The notes under the pieces were generated by a model, which saw nothing but the letters and a program-made list of their open reading frames with translations, made no database searches and had not been told where the DNA came from. This document shows positions 14,741 through 22,936 of a stretch of DNA of 27,882 nucleotides, piece after piece (within the stretch, counting starts at the first letter, position 1; every line of letters begins with the position of its first letter). The translations under genes were made by a program, and so were the position numbers. The DNA is from an uncultured Eubacteriales bacterium (GTDB taxonomy: Bacteria; Bacillota; Clostridia; Christensenellales; Borkfalkiaceae): assembly GCA_900545325.1 (NCBI GenBank), contig UQZE01000009.1, forward strand, positions 1 to 27,882. Reading direction: 5' to 3'.

Positions 14741-15630
14741 CATTTTCTCCTTACTTGCAAAAACTTTTCGCCGACCAGCCGCCCGATGGCGAGCGCGTCC
14801 GCATAGTTCCAATGCGCGGCGTCCGTGCCGACCACTTTCTTTTCCCCGCCGATCTCTTTCACCATATCGAATACGGAGTTTTTCACGACGTATACTTCGC
14901 GCAGTTCTTCCAAACCGTTCTGCATGCCGATAAAGCGGGCGTTCGTTTCGAGGTCGGCGTCTTCGAACCAGGCGAACGTGCGGGAAATCTCGCCCGCAAG
15001 CAGGGGCATTCCGCTCAGATCCGCGCCGAAAAGCGCGCCAAGGTCGCGGCGGAAATCTGCGGCGAGAAAGGGAAACGCCCTCGCGTATTCCTCCGGTTCA
15101 GCGCGGTCGTCCTCGCCCTGCATCCAGTAAAGCCCGCAGGCGCGCGGCGAATAGCCCGCCCCGACGAGTTCCGCGTATGCCGCGGCCGCCTGCGCCATAA
15201 AACGGCGGTACAGCCCGCCCGTGCGGCCGTCCTTCGCGCCGAACGCGAGCGCGTAGGAGGGCGGCGTCCAGTTGCCTTCGCATGCGTTTGACCCTTCGAG
15301 GGAATCGAGCAGCGACGTGCCTCCCGCGGCGTATTTCACGATACAGGCCTTTTTCCCGCTCTTTTCGTTATATTCCGCCGAAAACGCCTGCGCCATGCCC
15401 GCTTCCGGGCCGAAATGCCTTTGATCGTAACCGTAGCCGATCTTCGTTTTGCAAAGCGGGAGAACGCGGTTCACCGCGCGCCTTTCCGCGTCCGCACAGC
15501 GGGAGTTGCCCGCATAAAGCACGTAATCGTAACCTGCAAAAAGGGCGGGGTCGGTAACGTCCTCTTCCCGAAAGAGAGAATAACCGGAGGCGTTCGACTG
15601 CCCCGCGATAAAATAAACGTCAATTTCCAT
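14740..15630 (-). CDS. SASA-type (sialate O-acetylesterase/CE6-like) SGNH carbohydrate esterase
   Basis: A 296-residue protein beginning directly in the fold, without signal peptide. Block I GQSNASG at 10-16 gives nucleophile Ser12; WMQGEDD at 169-175 is the central block with Gly/Glu; TDAAHW at 269-274 gives the Asp270-x-x-His273 of the catalytic dyad. Proteins of this family remove acetyl groups from sugars, for example sialic acid or xylan. Here it would act in the cytosol on an imported acetylated sugar. It is the first gene of an operon with an aldo/keto reductase and a DUF1893 protein. There is no SD; the promoter -10 ends 6 bases before the ATG, which predicts a leaderless mRNA. Confidence 0.82.
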   Translation of the reverse strand: MEIDVYFIAGQSNASGYSLFREEDVTDPALFAGYDYVLYAGNSRCADAERRAVNRVLPLCKTKIGYGYDQRHFGPEAGMAQAFSAEYNEKSGKKACIVKYAAGGTSLLDSLEGSNACEGNWTPPSYALAFGAKDGRTGGLYRRFMAQAAAAYAELVGAGYSPRACGLYWMQGEDDRAEPEEYARAFPFLAADFRRDLGALFGADLSGMPLLAGEISRTFAWFEDADLETNARFIGMQNGLEELREVYVVKNSVFDMVKEIGGEKKVVGTDAAHWNYADALAIGRLVGEKFLQVRRK

Positions 15631-15636
15631 GCTTTT

Positions 15637-15665
15637 ATTATAGCGCCGCGGCCGTATTCCGTCAA
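15637..15665 (-). promoter_or_regulatory. Promoter of the esterase operon, predicted leaderless
   Basis: TTGACG (15660-15665), 17 bases, TATAAT (15637-15642). Only AAAAGC separates the -10 from the ATG at 15630, so transcription should begin at or next to the start codon. No SD could fit. Confidence 0.82.
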
Positions 15666-15733
15666 CGTTTTCCGAAAAAATTTCCCCGCCGCGGGTAATA
15701 TTTGAAAGAAAGCGGAATAATTTTTATACGCGC

Positions 15734-15762
15734 TTGCGCTTTCCGCGTTTTTGTGTTAAACT
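15734..15762 (+). promoter_or_regulatory. Probable promoter of the YitT-family gene
   Basis: TTGCGC (15734-15739), 17 bases, TAAACT (15757-15762) with a TGT in front making an extended -10. Weaker than the other promoters in the window but correctly spaced and about 30 bases before the GTG start. Confidence 0.55.
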
Positions 15763-15793
15763 GATGTGCGGATTAAACTTTCGGAGAAAAAAC

Positions 15794-16666
15794 GTGAAAG
15801 CCGAAAATAAAGAAAAGTTGAAAAAAGAGGCCGTCCGCTACGCGGCCATGCTCGTCGCCTGCGCGGTGTTCGCCGCGGGCGTGGATTGTTTTCTCGCCGC
15901 GAACAATATCGTTTCGGGCGGCACGTCGGGCCTCGCCACGCTCATTTACCTGCTGACCGATTTCAACATAGGCGTCTGTTCCATCCTGCTGAACATACCC
16001 ATTCTTCTTCTGGGGCTGAAACAGATGGGCTGGCGTTTTATTCTGCGCTGCCTCATCACGGTGGTTGTGCTCGGCCTGGCGCTCGATTTATTCAAGCTGC
16101 TGCCGTCGCCCACCGACAACAGAATCCTCGCCTCCGTTTACGGCGGCATACTGCAGGGCATAGGCGTGGGGATCTTCGTCAAATTCAAGGTTTCGAGCGG
16201 CGGCACAGAACTGCTCGGCAGGGTGATACAGCGCTTTTTGAAATTTCTGAGCATCCCCGCCTGTATCGCCGTTTTGGATTCCATTATCGTCATTTCGGGC
16301 GCCATCGCGCTCAAAGACGTGGAAAACCTCTTTTACGCGCTGATGGTCATTTTCGTGAGCGCGAAGATCAGCGACCTCATCGTGGTCGGGTTCAACAAGT
16401 CCAAACTCTGCTACGTCATCACCGAAAACGGGGACGCGATTTCCGATTTTCTTTTGAAGTCCTCCCCGCGCGGCATAACCATGCTGGAGGGAAAGGGCAT
16501 GTACACCAAGCACGACAAGCAGATTTTAATGACCTGCGTGAAGCCCTCGCAGATAGAGTTTCTGCGGGGCACCGTGAAACAGTTCGACCCCAACGCGTTC
16601 TTTATCGTGAGCGACGCGGTGGACGTGTTCGGCAAAGGTTTCGGCCCGTTCAACGACAAATACTGA
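15794..16666 (+). CDS. YitT family membrane protein
   Basis: A 290-residue membrane protein. The N-terminal two thirds contains about five or six hydrophobic segments with the family landmarks of a NNIVSGGTSGLA stretch after the first segment, FNIGVCSILLNIPILL, and a KFKVSSGGTELLGRVI loop. The last 80 residues form a soluble DUF2179-type domain (YVITENGD, GITMLEGKGMYT, then FIVSDAVDVFGKGF). YitT proteins are widespread in Bacillota and their transport function is not settled. The GTG at 15794 is chosen because GGAG lies 7 bases upstream; a longer in-frame reading from 15734 would start on the promoter. It stands alone between the divergent esterase operon and a terminator shared with mutM. 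Confidence 0.9.
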   Translation: MKAENKEKLKKEAVRYAAMLVACAVFAAGVDCFLAANNIVSGGTSGLATLIYLLTDFNIGVCSILLNIPILLLGLKQMGWRFILRCLITVVVLGLALDLFKLLPSPTDNRILASVYGGILQGIGVGIFVKFKVSSGGTELLGRVIQRFLKFLSIPACIAVLDSIIVISGAIALKDVENLFYALMVIFVSAKISDLIVVGFNKSKLCYVITENGDAISDFLLKSSPRGITMLEGKGMYTKHDKQILMTCVKPSQIEFLRGTVKQFDPNAFFIVSDAVDVFGKGFGPFNDKY

Positions 16667-16690
16667 ATAAAGCCGCCCTTCCGCGGCCGC

Positions 16691-16722
16691 AAAAAACGGC
16701 ATGGCCCCGCCATGCCGTTTTC
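16691..16722. terminator. Bidirectional terminator between yitT-like gene and mutM
   Basis: A 13-base-pair stem (16693-16705 with 16709-16721) with a 3-base loop, flanked by A on the left and T on the right, so it can end transcripts from both convergent genes. Confidence 0.9.
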
Positions 16723-16726
16723 TTTA

Positions 16727-17545
16727 TTATTTTTGACAATGCGGACAGAAAACCGCGCTCCTGCCCGCGATCACGGTGCGGCGCAGAGCGCCGCCGCATA
16801 CGGAACAGGGCTTTTCCGCCCTTCCGTACACCCGCAGCCAGGGCGCGCTGCGGTATTCCCGGCCTTTGCCGAGAACATATTCTTCAAAAGTCATGGCGTT
16901 CTTTTCTATGAAAAACGCCGTCCGTTCGGGTATGGCCGCCGCAAGGCGCGCCCATTCTTGGTCCTCCAGGGAATCGCAGCGCCGGTCGGGGCGGATACCC
17001 GCCGCGAACAGAATTTCGTCCGAATAAATGTTGCCGATCCCCGCCACGACGCTTTGATCGAGCAACATTTCCTTGACGGAACGGCCACTCTTTCCCGCCT
17101 TTTCCCTTAAGTACCCCGCAGTGATCGCGTCGCCCGGTTCCGGGCCGAGACTTTCAATTCCGCTCGTATCCCGCGCGCCTTTTTCCGTAAACCAGAATTT
17201 TCCGAAACGCCGCACGTCCTCATAGCGGATCTCGCCGCCGTCGTCCAACGAAAAAATCAAGTGCGTATGCTTTTCGCAGGGCGCGCCGCGCGGCGCTGCC
17301 GTCAGGCATCCCGTCATGCGGAGGTGCAGGGTAAGCGTGCAGCCGCTTTCAAAAAGAAAGCGCAGAAACTTTCCCCGCCGCGCGAATTCCGCGACGGTCT
17401 GTCCCTTTACGCGGGCGGCGAACTCCGCGGGAGAAGGTTGGGCGACGACGCTGCCGTTTATGATGCGTACGTCTGTGAATGTTCTGTTTTTCAAGCGCGG
17501 CGCGAGCGCGCGCCGCACCGTTTCCACTTCGGGCAGCTCCGGCAT
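16727..17545 (-). CDS. mutM: Formamidopyrimidine-DNA glycosylase MutM (Fpg)
   Basis: A 272-residue enzyme of standard length. It removes oxidised purines such as 8-oxoguanine from DNA and cuts the abasic site. Seen: PELPEVET at 2-9 (Pro2 is the catalytic amine, Glu3 the partner), RRGKF with Lys59, HLRMTG at 74-79 (usually HLGMTG), DVRRFG at 110-115, QSVVAGIGNIYSDEILF at 164-180, and the C-terminal zinc finger with C247, C250, C267 and C270 and Arg262 at its tip. All key residues are present. It is the last gene of the marR operon, only 4 bases after the radical SAM gene, with GAGGTGA as SD. In most genomes mutM sits near polA or coaE, so this placement is unusual. Confidence 0.96.
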   Translation of the reverse strand: MPELPEVETVRRALAPRLKNRTFTDVRIINGSVVAQPSPAEFAARVKGQTVAEFARRGKFLRFLFESGCTLTLHLRMTGCLTAAPRGAPCEKHTHLIFSLDDGGEIRYEDVRRFGKFWFTEKGARDTSGIESLGPEPGDAITAGYLREKAGKSGRSVKEMLLDQSVVAGIGNIYSDEILFAAGIRPDRRCDSLEDQEWARLAAAIPERTAFFIEKNAMTFEEYVLGKGREYRSAPWLRVYGRAEKPCSVCGGALRRTVIAGRSAVFCPHCQK

Positions 17546-17549
17546 GAAA

Positions 17550-18425
17550 TCACCTCTTTTTCGCTGATTTTTTTATTTCGCTGTGATAAAAATAATTGAT
17601 TACTGCGGGCGGCGCGCCGAACGGGCGGCTGAGCGTGTCGTCGTTGGTCGCGTATTCCAAGCCGAGCGAGCGCGCGAACGAACGCATTTCTCCGTCCAGC
17701 CAAACCCAGTAATCCCGCTTTCCGTATACGTAGATATCGCGGTAGAGCGGCAGCAAATGCGGATATTTTTCCGAGATATACCGCATGATCTGCGATTTGA
17801 ACGCGCCGCGCAGGTTGAGATTTTCCAGCCAGATCAGGTTGCAACTGTCTTTCGCCCGCTCTATAATCGCCTTTACGTCCGTAATCTCCGGAAAGATCGG
17901 CGAAATAAAACAGGTCGTGCGCACGCCCGCGCGGTGAAACGCGGCCATCGCCGCCAGCCTGCGCTCTATGGAAACGGCGTCGTCCATATCTGCACGGAAT
18001 TCTTCGTTAAGCGTGTTGACCGACCAGGAAACGCGGGCGTCGGGAAAGCTCTTGATAAGTTCGAGATCGCGCAGAACGAGGTCGGACTTTGTCGCTATGG
18101 AAAGTTTTGCGCCGCTCCCGCGGAGCTGTTCCAGCGCGGCGCGCGTACGGCAGTAAATTTCTTCCTGCGGCTGGTAAGGATCCGTAACCGAACCGACGAA
18201 TATTTCCTTGCCCGCATATCGGCACGGTTCGGAGATTGGTTTCCATGTCTTCACGTCGAGAAATTCTCCCCACGGTTCGTCGTGCCCCGTAAAGCGCTTC
18301 ATAAAACAGGCGTAACAATATTTACAGCCGTGCGCGCAGCCGACATAGGGATTGAGCGCATAATCGCACACGGGCTGGTTGGATTTATTTATGACGTTCT
18401 GCGTATATGTTTCGCGGATTATCAT
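17550..18425 (-). CDS. SPL-family radical SAM protein (spore photoproduct lyase-like)
   Basis: A 291-residue radical SAM enzyme. C30-x3-C34-x2-C37 binds the [4Fe-4S] cluster that cleaves S-adenosylmethionine; a further Cys40 follows. The sequence NPYVGCAHGCKYCYA and a VGSVTDPYQPQE stretch at about 77-88 are typical of the SPL-like subgroup (Rv2578c-type), which includes and surrounds spore photoproduct lyase. True SPL repairs a thymine dimer in spore DNA, but most subgroup members have unknown substrates. The ATG overlaps the stop of the DUF1848 gene (ATGA), with GGAGAAAGG upstream. Being directly followed by mutM after 4 bases hints at a DNA-related task, as an inference. Confidence 0.88.
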   Translation of the reverse strand: MIIRETYTQNVINKSNQPVCDYALNPYVGCAHGCKYCYACFMKRFTGHDEPWGEFLDVKTWKPISEPCRYAGKEIFVGSVTDPYQPQEEIYCRTRAALEQLRGSGAKLSIATKSDLVLRDLELIKSFPDARVSWSVNTLNEEFRADMDDAVSIERRLAAMAAFHRAGVRTTCFISPIFPEITDVKAIIERAKDSCNLIWLENLNLRGAFKSQIMRYISEKYPHLLPLYRDIYVYGKRDYWVWLDGEMRSFARSLGLEYATNDDTLSRPFGAPPAVINYFYHSEIKKSAKKR

Positions 18426-19375
18426 AGCCTTTCTCCGTCAAACATGGAGCTCTGCCGCGTTTCTGCCTGCAAAAAGCTCTTTTGGCTGCCTTGGATCAGC
18501 ACGTCGTTTTTTTCGGGATAGCCGAGCAGAAGCGGTGAATCCGGGTCGTGCAGGCGGTAGTTCTCGCGCGCTTTCTGCGGGCTTTTGTTGGCGTAACAGT
18601 ATCTGCACCCGTTCAGGCAGGTGTCGTAGGCGCCGATGTCGCGGCTTTCGATGCAATGACAGCCCGCGCGCAGGCCCTTGTGCTTTATGTCCCTGAACCG
18701 ACAGCCGTTGGCTTTGCCGATCATTTCCAGCGTGGCGCATCCCGAAGGATGTATGCCGTACCGCGAATAATCGCCGTTCGTGCCGCAGGTCTGCAGCCAC
18801 AAGTCGTTTTGGGCGGCGATCTTCCCCATTCTTTCGGCAAGGCGGTCTTTGTCGGCCTGCGTCAGCGGTATGAGTTCCGGCATGTTGTATTCCAGCTTTT
18901 TGTACATTTCGACAAAGCTGAAAATACACCTGTCTACGTGCGGCGCGAGTTTTTCCGCCATGCGGGCAAAGGTTTCGATATGTCTTTCCACGGTATATTT
19001 TCCCGTGAGCAGAACGGGGTCGTAACGCCAGGCTATTTTCTCTCTGCCGACTGTTTTTTCCAGTTCGGCGAGCGTTTGCATACTGTCTTCGACCGACGGC
19101 ACGCCCGGCTCGACGTCCTTGCCGTAAGCGGTGATCGTGTAGTGGAAATAGGTGCGGTATTTGTCCGTGATCTCGCGCAGCCGCGGAAGGATCGGCGCGT
19201 AGTTTTTGGAACAGAACATCACCGCGTCTATCTTGTCGGGCGAAAGTTCGTAGCGCGTTACTTTATGCGGGAAAAGCGGGTTGCGCGTGTAAACGTAACC
19301 CTCTTGAAACCGTTTGAGCAGCCAGGGCGTAAAATACTGCACGGTATCCGTGCGCGCGCCCGTGTTGAGTATCAT
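18422..19375 (-). CDS. DUF1848 family iron-sulfur protein
   Basis: A 317-residue protein of the DUF1848 family, complete in length. The N-terminal 240 residues look like a barrel with SKNYAPIL near 56-63 and FSFVEMYKK near 152-160. The C-terminus holds a radical-SAM-like cysteine pattern C253-x3-C257-x2-C260 in CLNGCRYCYA, plus C239 and C241. Radical SAM proteins normally have this motif at the N-terminus, so its place here is reversed. Function is unknown. Its ATG overlaps the MFS stop (ATGA), with GGAGG 10 bases upstream. DUF1848 and SPL proteins share the CxxxCxxCYA look and sit side by side, which suggests that they work together. Confidence 0.85.
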   Translation of the reverse strand: MILNTGARTDTVQYFTPWLLKRFQEGYVYTRNPLFPHKVTRYELSPDKIDAVMFCSKNYAPILPRLREITDKYRTYFHYTITAYGKDVEPGVPSVEDSMQTLAELEKTVGREKIAWRYDPVLLTGKYTVERHIETFARMAEKLAPHVDRCIFSFVEMYKKLEYNMPELIPLTQADKDRLAERMGKIAAQNDLWLQTCGTNGDYSRYGIHPSGCATLEMIGKANGCRFRDIKHKGLRAGCHCIESRDIGAYDTCLNGCRYCYANKSPQKARENYRLHDPDSPLLLGYPEKNDVLIQGSQKSFLQAETRQSSMFDGERL

Positions 19376-20547
19376 TGCTTTTTGTCCTCCGAAAGCCTAT
19401 TCGACGTTATCTTGAACGTGAGCTGCGTCATGAAAAGCATGACGGCGACGAATATCAAAAGATATACGGGAAGGATGTTGAAACCGACGACGTTGCCGAG
19501 CAGGCCGAACAGCGGCGGTATGAACGTGGAGCCGACGTAGGCGCTCGCCATCTGTATGCCGATGATCGCTCCCGAGTTTTCCGCGCCGAAGTTATTCGGC
19601 GTGGCGTGAATGATGCACGGATAGATCGGCGCGCAACCGAAACCGATCACGACGAATCCGACGAGCGAAACGACGGGTTCGTTCACGGGGATCAGCAGGG
19701 AAACGACGCCGCAGATCAGAATACAGGCGCCGAGGACGATCATCTTCCTGTCGCCGAGCTTATCCATGACGAAACCGCTCAGAAACCGCCCCGCGGTGAT
19801 CCCTATATAGAAGAGGGAGGCGAACCTCGCCGCCTGTTCCGTAGAAATCCCCTTCACCTCCACGAAATACGTGCTCGCCCAGTTCATTGCCGTCGCTTCC
19901 GCGGCGCAGTAGGCGAAAAAACCGATCAGAAGAAAGGGCACGCCCTTGATTTTCAGCGCGCCGATCAGCCCCACGCTCTTTTGTTTTTGTTCCGTTTCCC
20001 GACGGTTGACCTTCCATACGGGCAGCGTAACGAGCAGGAGCAGGGCGATGCCCAGCTGGATAAAGCCGACGATGCGGTATCCGCTGTTCCAAACCGAAGT
20101 GCTGAGAGCGTAACTCATCACGAACGGGCTGACGATCGTCCCCACACCCCAGAAACAATGCAGCCAGCTCATATGTTTCGAAGAATAGTGGAGCGCGACG
20201 TAGTTGTTCAGCGCGGCGTCGATGGCGCCCGCCCCCAAACCGTAGGGCACGGCGAAGACGATAAGCATCCAGAATCTGTCCGAAAAGGAAAAACCGAACA
20301 GGGCGACGGCCGTGAGGAACACGCTGATCACGGTTACGACGCGGGTGCCGAGCTTTCTGATGAGCTTGTCGGACAAAAGGCTGGACACGATCGTGCCGCC
20401 CGATATGACCATGGATATGATGCCCATATAGGACACGGGCACGTTCATGTCCGCGTGTATTTCGGGCCAGCCCGAACCGAGAAGGGAATCCGGCAGTCCG
20501 AGGCTGATGAAAGCTATGTAGATGAGAATGAGCAAAAGCGAATACAT
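19372..20547 (-). CDS. Major facilitator superfamily transporter
   Basis: A 391-residue membrane protein with about 12 hydrophobic helices in two halves, separated by a charged loop near residues 185-205. The first half begins with a GLPDSLLGSGWP element, followed by SDKLIRKLGTR (the MFS loop 2-3 basic motif) and YGLGAGAIDAALNNYVA; the matching loop in the second half reads MDKLGDRKM. It looks like the sugar/drug-type MFS group related to FucP and YbjJ. Substrate is not readable. It follows marR by 17 bases, and so is probably the transporter regulated by it: export of a toxic compound or uptake of a substrate. GGAG lies 9 bases before the ATG. Confidence 0.88.
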   Translation of the reverse strand: MYSLLLILIYIAFISLGLPDSLLGSGWPEIHADMNVPVSYMGIISMVISGGTIVSSLLSDKLIRKLGTRVVTVISVFLTAVALFGFSFSDRFWMLIVFAVPYGLGAGAIDAALNNYVALHYSSKHMSWLHCFWGVGTIVSPFVMSYALSTSVWNSGYRIVGFIQLGIALLLLVTLPVWKVNRRETEQKQKSVGLIGALKIKGVPFLLIGFFAYCAAEATAMNWASTYFVEVKGISTEQAARFASLFYIGITAGRFLSGFVMDKLGDRKMIVLGACILICGVVSLLIPVNEPVVSLVGFVVIGFGCAPIYPCIIHATPNNFGAENSGAIIGIQMASAYVGSTFIPPLFGLLGNVVGFNILPVYLLIFVAVMLFMTQLTFKITSNRLSEDKKQ

Positions 20548-20564
20548 CCGTGTTTTCTCCGAAG

Positions 20565-21035
20565 TTAATTTTCCGACCGCGCGGAGGCGTTTTTGCAGAC
20601 CTTGGAAAATTCTCTTTCCATATTTTCGGTGAACGATTCCGTCAGCCGCACGAGTTCGGCGATTTTATCCGGTCCCAGCCGCTCCATCGCCGCGTTTTCG
20701 GCCGCGGCGGCGGGCGGTATGACGCTCCCGGCGTAGGCCCTTCCGCATTCCGTAAAGCGGATCAGCTTGTTGCGCCTGTCCTCTTTCACTTCCTCCAAAG
20801 CGATATATCCCTTTTTTAAAAATCTGCCCGCGATCGCGGCGATCGTCTGCTTGTTTGCCGAAAGGCGTTTGCAGATATCCTTCTGCGTACAGCCCTCCGG
20901 AGCAAACCATAGAATGTCCAGCACGAACAATTCGTTTACGGTCAGATCATGCTTTTTCGCGCACGCGGCGTATACCGCGTACTGCCTGTCGCGCAGTCTG
21001 CAATACGCGTTCACCATTTTGCCGAGCTCTTTCAT
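20565..21035 (-). CDS. MarR-family transcriptional regulator
   Basis: A 156-residue winged-helix protein of normal MarR size. The DNA-binding part spans about 31-98: LTVNELFVLDIL leads to the recognition helix around SANKQTIAAIAGRFLKKGYI, then the wing with EDRRNK at 85-90, the family DxR signature. N- and C-terminal helices would form the dimer. MarR proteins usually repress their own operon and release DNA when a ligand or oxidant binds. As first gene of a unit with MFS transporter, DUF1848, SPL-like protein and mutM, it would control all five. Only one ordinary SD (GGGAGG) and a strong extended -10 promoter are seen upstream; no clear palindromic operator was found. Confidence 0.9.
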   Translation of the reverse strand: MKELGKMVNAYCRLRDRQYAVYAACAKKHDLTVNELFVLDILWFAPEGCTQKDICKRLSANKQTIAAIAGRFLKKGYIALEEVKEDRRNKLIRFTECGRAYAGSVIPPAAAAENAAMERLGPDKIAELVRLTESFTENMEREFSKVCKNASARSEN

Positions 21036-21066
21036 TCCGCCTCCCTATTAGTCTGATTTCATACCG

Positions 21067-21095
21067 ATTATATCACGAAACGGCGCGGAATGCAA
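21067..21095 (-). promoter_or_regulatory. Promoter of the marR-mutM operon
   Basis: TTGCAT (21090-21095), 17 bases, TATAAT (21067-21072) with TGA before it as extended -10. Strong match; leader about 25 bases with GGGAGG just before the ATG. Confidence 0.87.
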
Positions 21096-21119
21096 TCGAT
21101 TTACGCGGAAAAACAGCCG

Positions 21120-21150
21120 AAAAAAGGACTTTGATCATAGCAAAGTCCTT
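21120..21150 (-). terminator. Intrinsic terminator of the FHA-ABC operon
   Basis: A 10-base-pair stem (21124-21133 with 21141-21150), 7-base loop, then six T on the minus strand at 21120-21125. It lies just after the HAD gene and before the marR promoter. Confidence 0.9.
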
Positions 21151-21155
21151 AAAGT

Positions 21156-22109
21156 CTATTCTACGTCGCCCTTGACCTTTTCCTTGAGTTTTTTCAACAC
21201 CGCGTCCGCGCCGCCGCCCTGGTCTTCGAGCGCGCGCTTTGCCGCGGAATATTTTTTATAATCGGCGGCGAGCGCCTTGTTCCTGGCGCTCACGCGGCGG
21301 AGATCCTCCTCGGCGGAAATGCGGGAAACGATCTTTTTCACCACGCCGTCCAGCTCGCTGCCCTCCGAATAGTCGGCGGGCGCGAAAAAATTGATGCGGC
21401 CGCTGTCGAACAGCTCGTAAACGTTCTTTTTCAGGTTCTTTTCGCCGTCGTACACGCCGACCGAATAACCGCCGCGGCTTTTGACAAGGCGCATGCAGGG
21501 TATATCCGTGGCGCTGTCGCCTATATAAATCATGTTGGAATAGCGCACGGCGAGATCGTCCTCGTCCATCGGATCGTTCACCGAGTTGTCCCACTCTTCG
21601 AAGCGCCCTTTCGCAATGCGGAAAATAAACTGCGTCTTGTTGGTGTAGTTGACCGACTGCGCGGGCCATTCGGTAACGCCGTCCGCCGTATAGAGAAAGG
21701 TGGAGGCGTAGATCCTGTCGAAATGCTTTGCGATCGAACTGCCCTCGATGATCTCTTTCAGCCCCGAAGAAATGATGTAGTGTTTTATTTCGAGACCGCG
21801 TTCCGCGCCGTAGGCGTTGATGCGATCGAACCAGCTTTCCACCCCTTTGAACAGCTCCACCTTTTTGCCGCATTCGTAAAAATATTCTTTCTTCGTGCTT
21901 TTGCGGCGGGATTTCAGCTGCAATATCATTTCGTACATCCAGGCCAGGTTGCCGTCCATGCGGTTTTCTTCCGCCAGGCGGTTGGCCTCCGCCCAGAACG
22001 CGGCGGGGTCCATGCCGAGTTCCGGAATGACGGAATACTCCTGCATGTCTTTCGGCGAAAGCGTTTTGTCGAAATCGTACAAGACTGCGGCGACAGGCCT
22101 TTTTTCCAT
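21156..22109 (-). CDS. HAD-superfamily phosphatase
   Basis: A 317-residue HAD hydrolase. Motif I is DFDKT at 12-16 (nucleophile Asp12, acid/base Asp14), motif II is the ISSG at 113-116, Lys158 in a NKTQ setting is the likely motif III residue, and motif IV is GDSATD at 197-202. A helical cap lies between motifs I and II, as in SerB-like C1 HADs. The C-terminal 60 residues are charged and helical. The substrate is a phosphate monoester that cannot be named. AAGGAG lies 8 bases before the ATG. The gene starts 5 bases after the ABC permease and shares its terminator-bounded operon with the FHA-ABC ATPase, so a link between phosphate removal and that transporter is possible. Confidence 0.87.
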   Translation of the reverse strand: MEKRPVAAVLYDFDKTLSPKDMQEYSVIPELGMDPAAFWAEANRLAEENRMDGNLAWMYEMILQLKSRRKSTKKEYFYECGKKVELFKGVESWFDRINAYGAERGLEIKHYIISSGLKEIIEGSSIAKHFDRIYASTFLYTADGVTEWPAQSVNYTNKTQFIFRIAKGRFEEWDNSVNDPMDEDDLAVRYSNMIYIGDSATDIPCMRLVKSRGGYSVGVYDGEKNLKKNVYELFDSGRINFFAPADYSEGSELDGVVKKIVSRISAEEDLRRVSARNKALAADYKKYSAAKRALEDQGGGADAVLKKLKEKVKGDVE

Positions 22110-22114
22110 AAACG

Positions 22115-22936
22115 TTACTCCTTATCTTTATAATCCCGTTTCAGTTTGAGCACGGCGAGCGCCAGGCAAACTACGGCGACAGCCGCGAGCACCGCGATGC
22201 ACACCGCGGGCGAATAGTTGTAAATTTCGTTGTACGTGTACCCCTTTACGTAGGAATTGAGATCGCACGCGTAGCCGATGAGCGAAACGCCCCAGAGCGC
22301 CGAGGTTACGTAGCAGAGCACGCGCGCCGCGCCCTCGATCGGAAAGACCGAATCGGAAAACACCACCTGCATGATGATGACGATAAGCACGGGCAGAATG
22401 GCGCTGCCCGCGTTTTTCAGCAGCGAGGAGATCAGCAGCCCCATGGCCGCGACCGAAACGTTTGTAAGGTATACCGCGAGGAAAAACGCCGCCGTGCCGA
22501 ACACGGGCGACACGAAGGGAAAGTCGATGAATATGAGCGCGCCCGCCGTCAAAATGACGCACTGCGCGAAGCCCACGACGGCGAGGACGGTGAATTTCGC
22601 GAGGACGTACCCCGTTACGTCCAGTCCGCCGAACACTTCGCGCGAGAGGATTTCCCGCTCGCTCACGATCTCGCGGTAGGAATTGAGTATGCCCATGAGC
22701 GCGCTGACCAGCACCAGCACGAAGATGATGGTGCTGGCGGAAAACACCTGCACCTGCCCTTCGGCAAAGGTGTTTTTATCGTAGACGAAAAGCGAGATGA
22801 CCAGCATGACGGGCGCCTGCAGCAGCAGAGAGAAAAACGTCCGCCTGTTGGAAAAGATCTGCCTGAACTGGCGGCGGATAAGCACCCCGTAATGCGTGAT
22901 GTTGGTCTTTGCGGAATGTTTTTTAAACCTCTTCAT
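22115..22936 (-). CDS. ABC-2 type permease of an ABCG-like exporter
   Basis: A 273-residue membrane protein with six predicted hydrophobic helices. After a basic N-terminus (RRQFRQIFSNRRTF) and the first two helices comes a LNSYREIVSEREILSREVFGGLDV stretch of the kind seen in ABCG permeases (R-E-x-x-x-E-R plus E), shown here only in part because of its length. The ATG at 22936 is chosen because GGAGG lies 6 bases upstream; a longer reading from 22981 has no such site and would overlap the ATPase gene by 59 bases. The chosen start overlaps the ATPase gene by 14 bases. It pairs with the FHA-ABC ATPase to form a transporter; substrate unknown. Confidence 0.85.
   Translation of the reverse strand: MKRFKKHSAKTNITHYGVLIRRQFRQIFSNRRTFFSLLLQAPVMLVISLFVYDKNTFAEGQVQVFSASTIIFVLVLVSALMGILNSYREIVSEREILSREVFGGLDVTGYVLAKFTVLAVVGFAQCVILTAGALIFIDFPFVSPVFGTAAFFLAVYLTNVSVAAMGLLISSLLKNAGSAILPVLIVIIMQVVFSDSVFPIEGAARVLCYVTSALWGVSLIGYACDLNSYVKGYTYNEIYNYSPAVCIAVLAAVAVVCLALAVLKLKRDYKDKE

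Noticed and set aside
21036..21066. Palindromic MarR operator between the marR -10 and its start codon
   Set aside because: The two halves around the TTAGTCTGATTTCATACC stretch do not pair well, so no operator is claimed.
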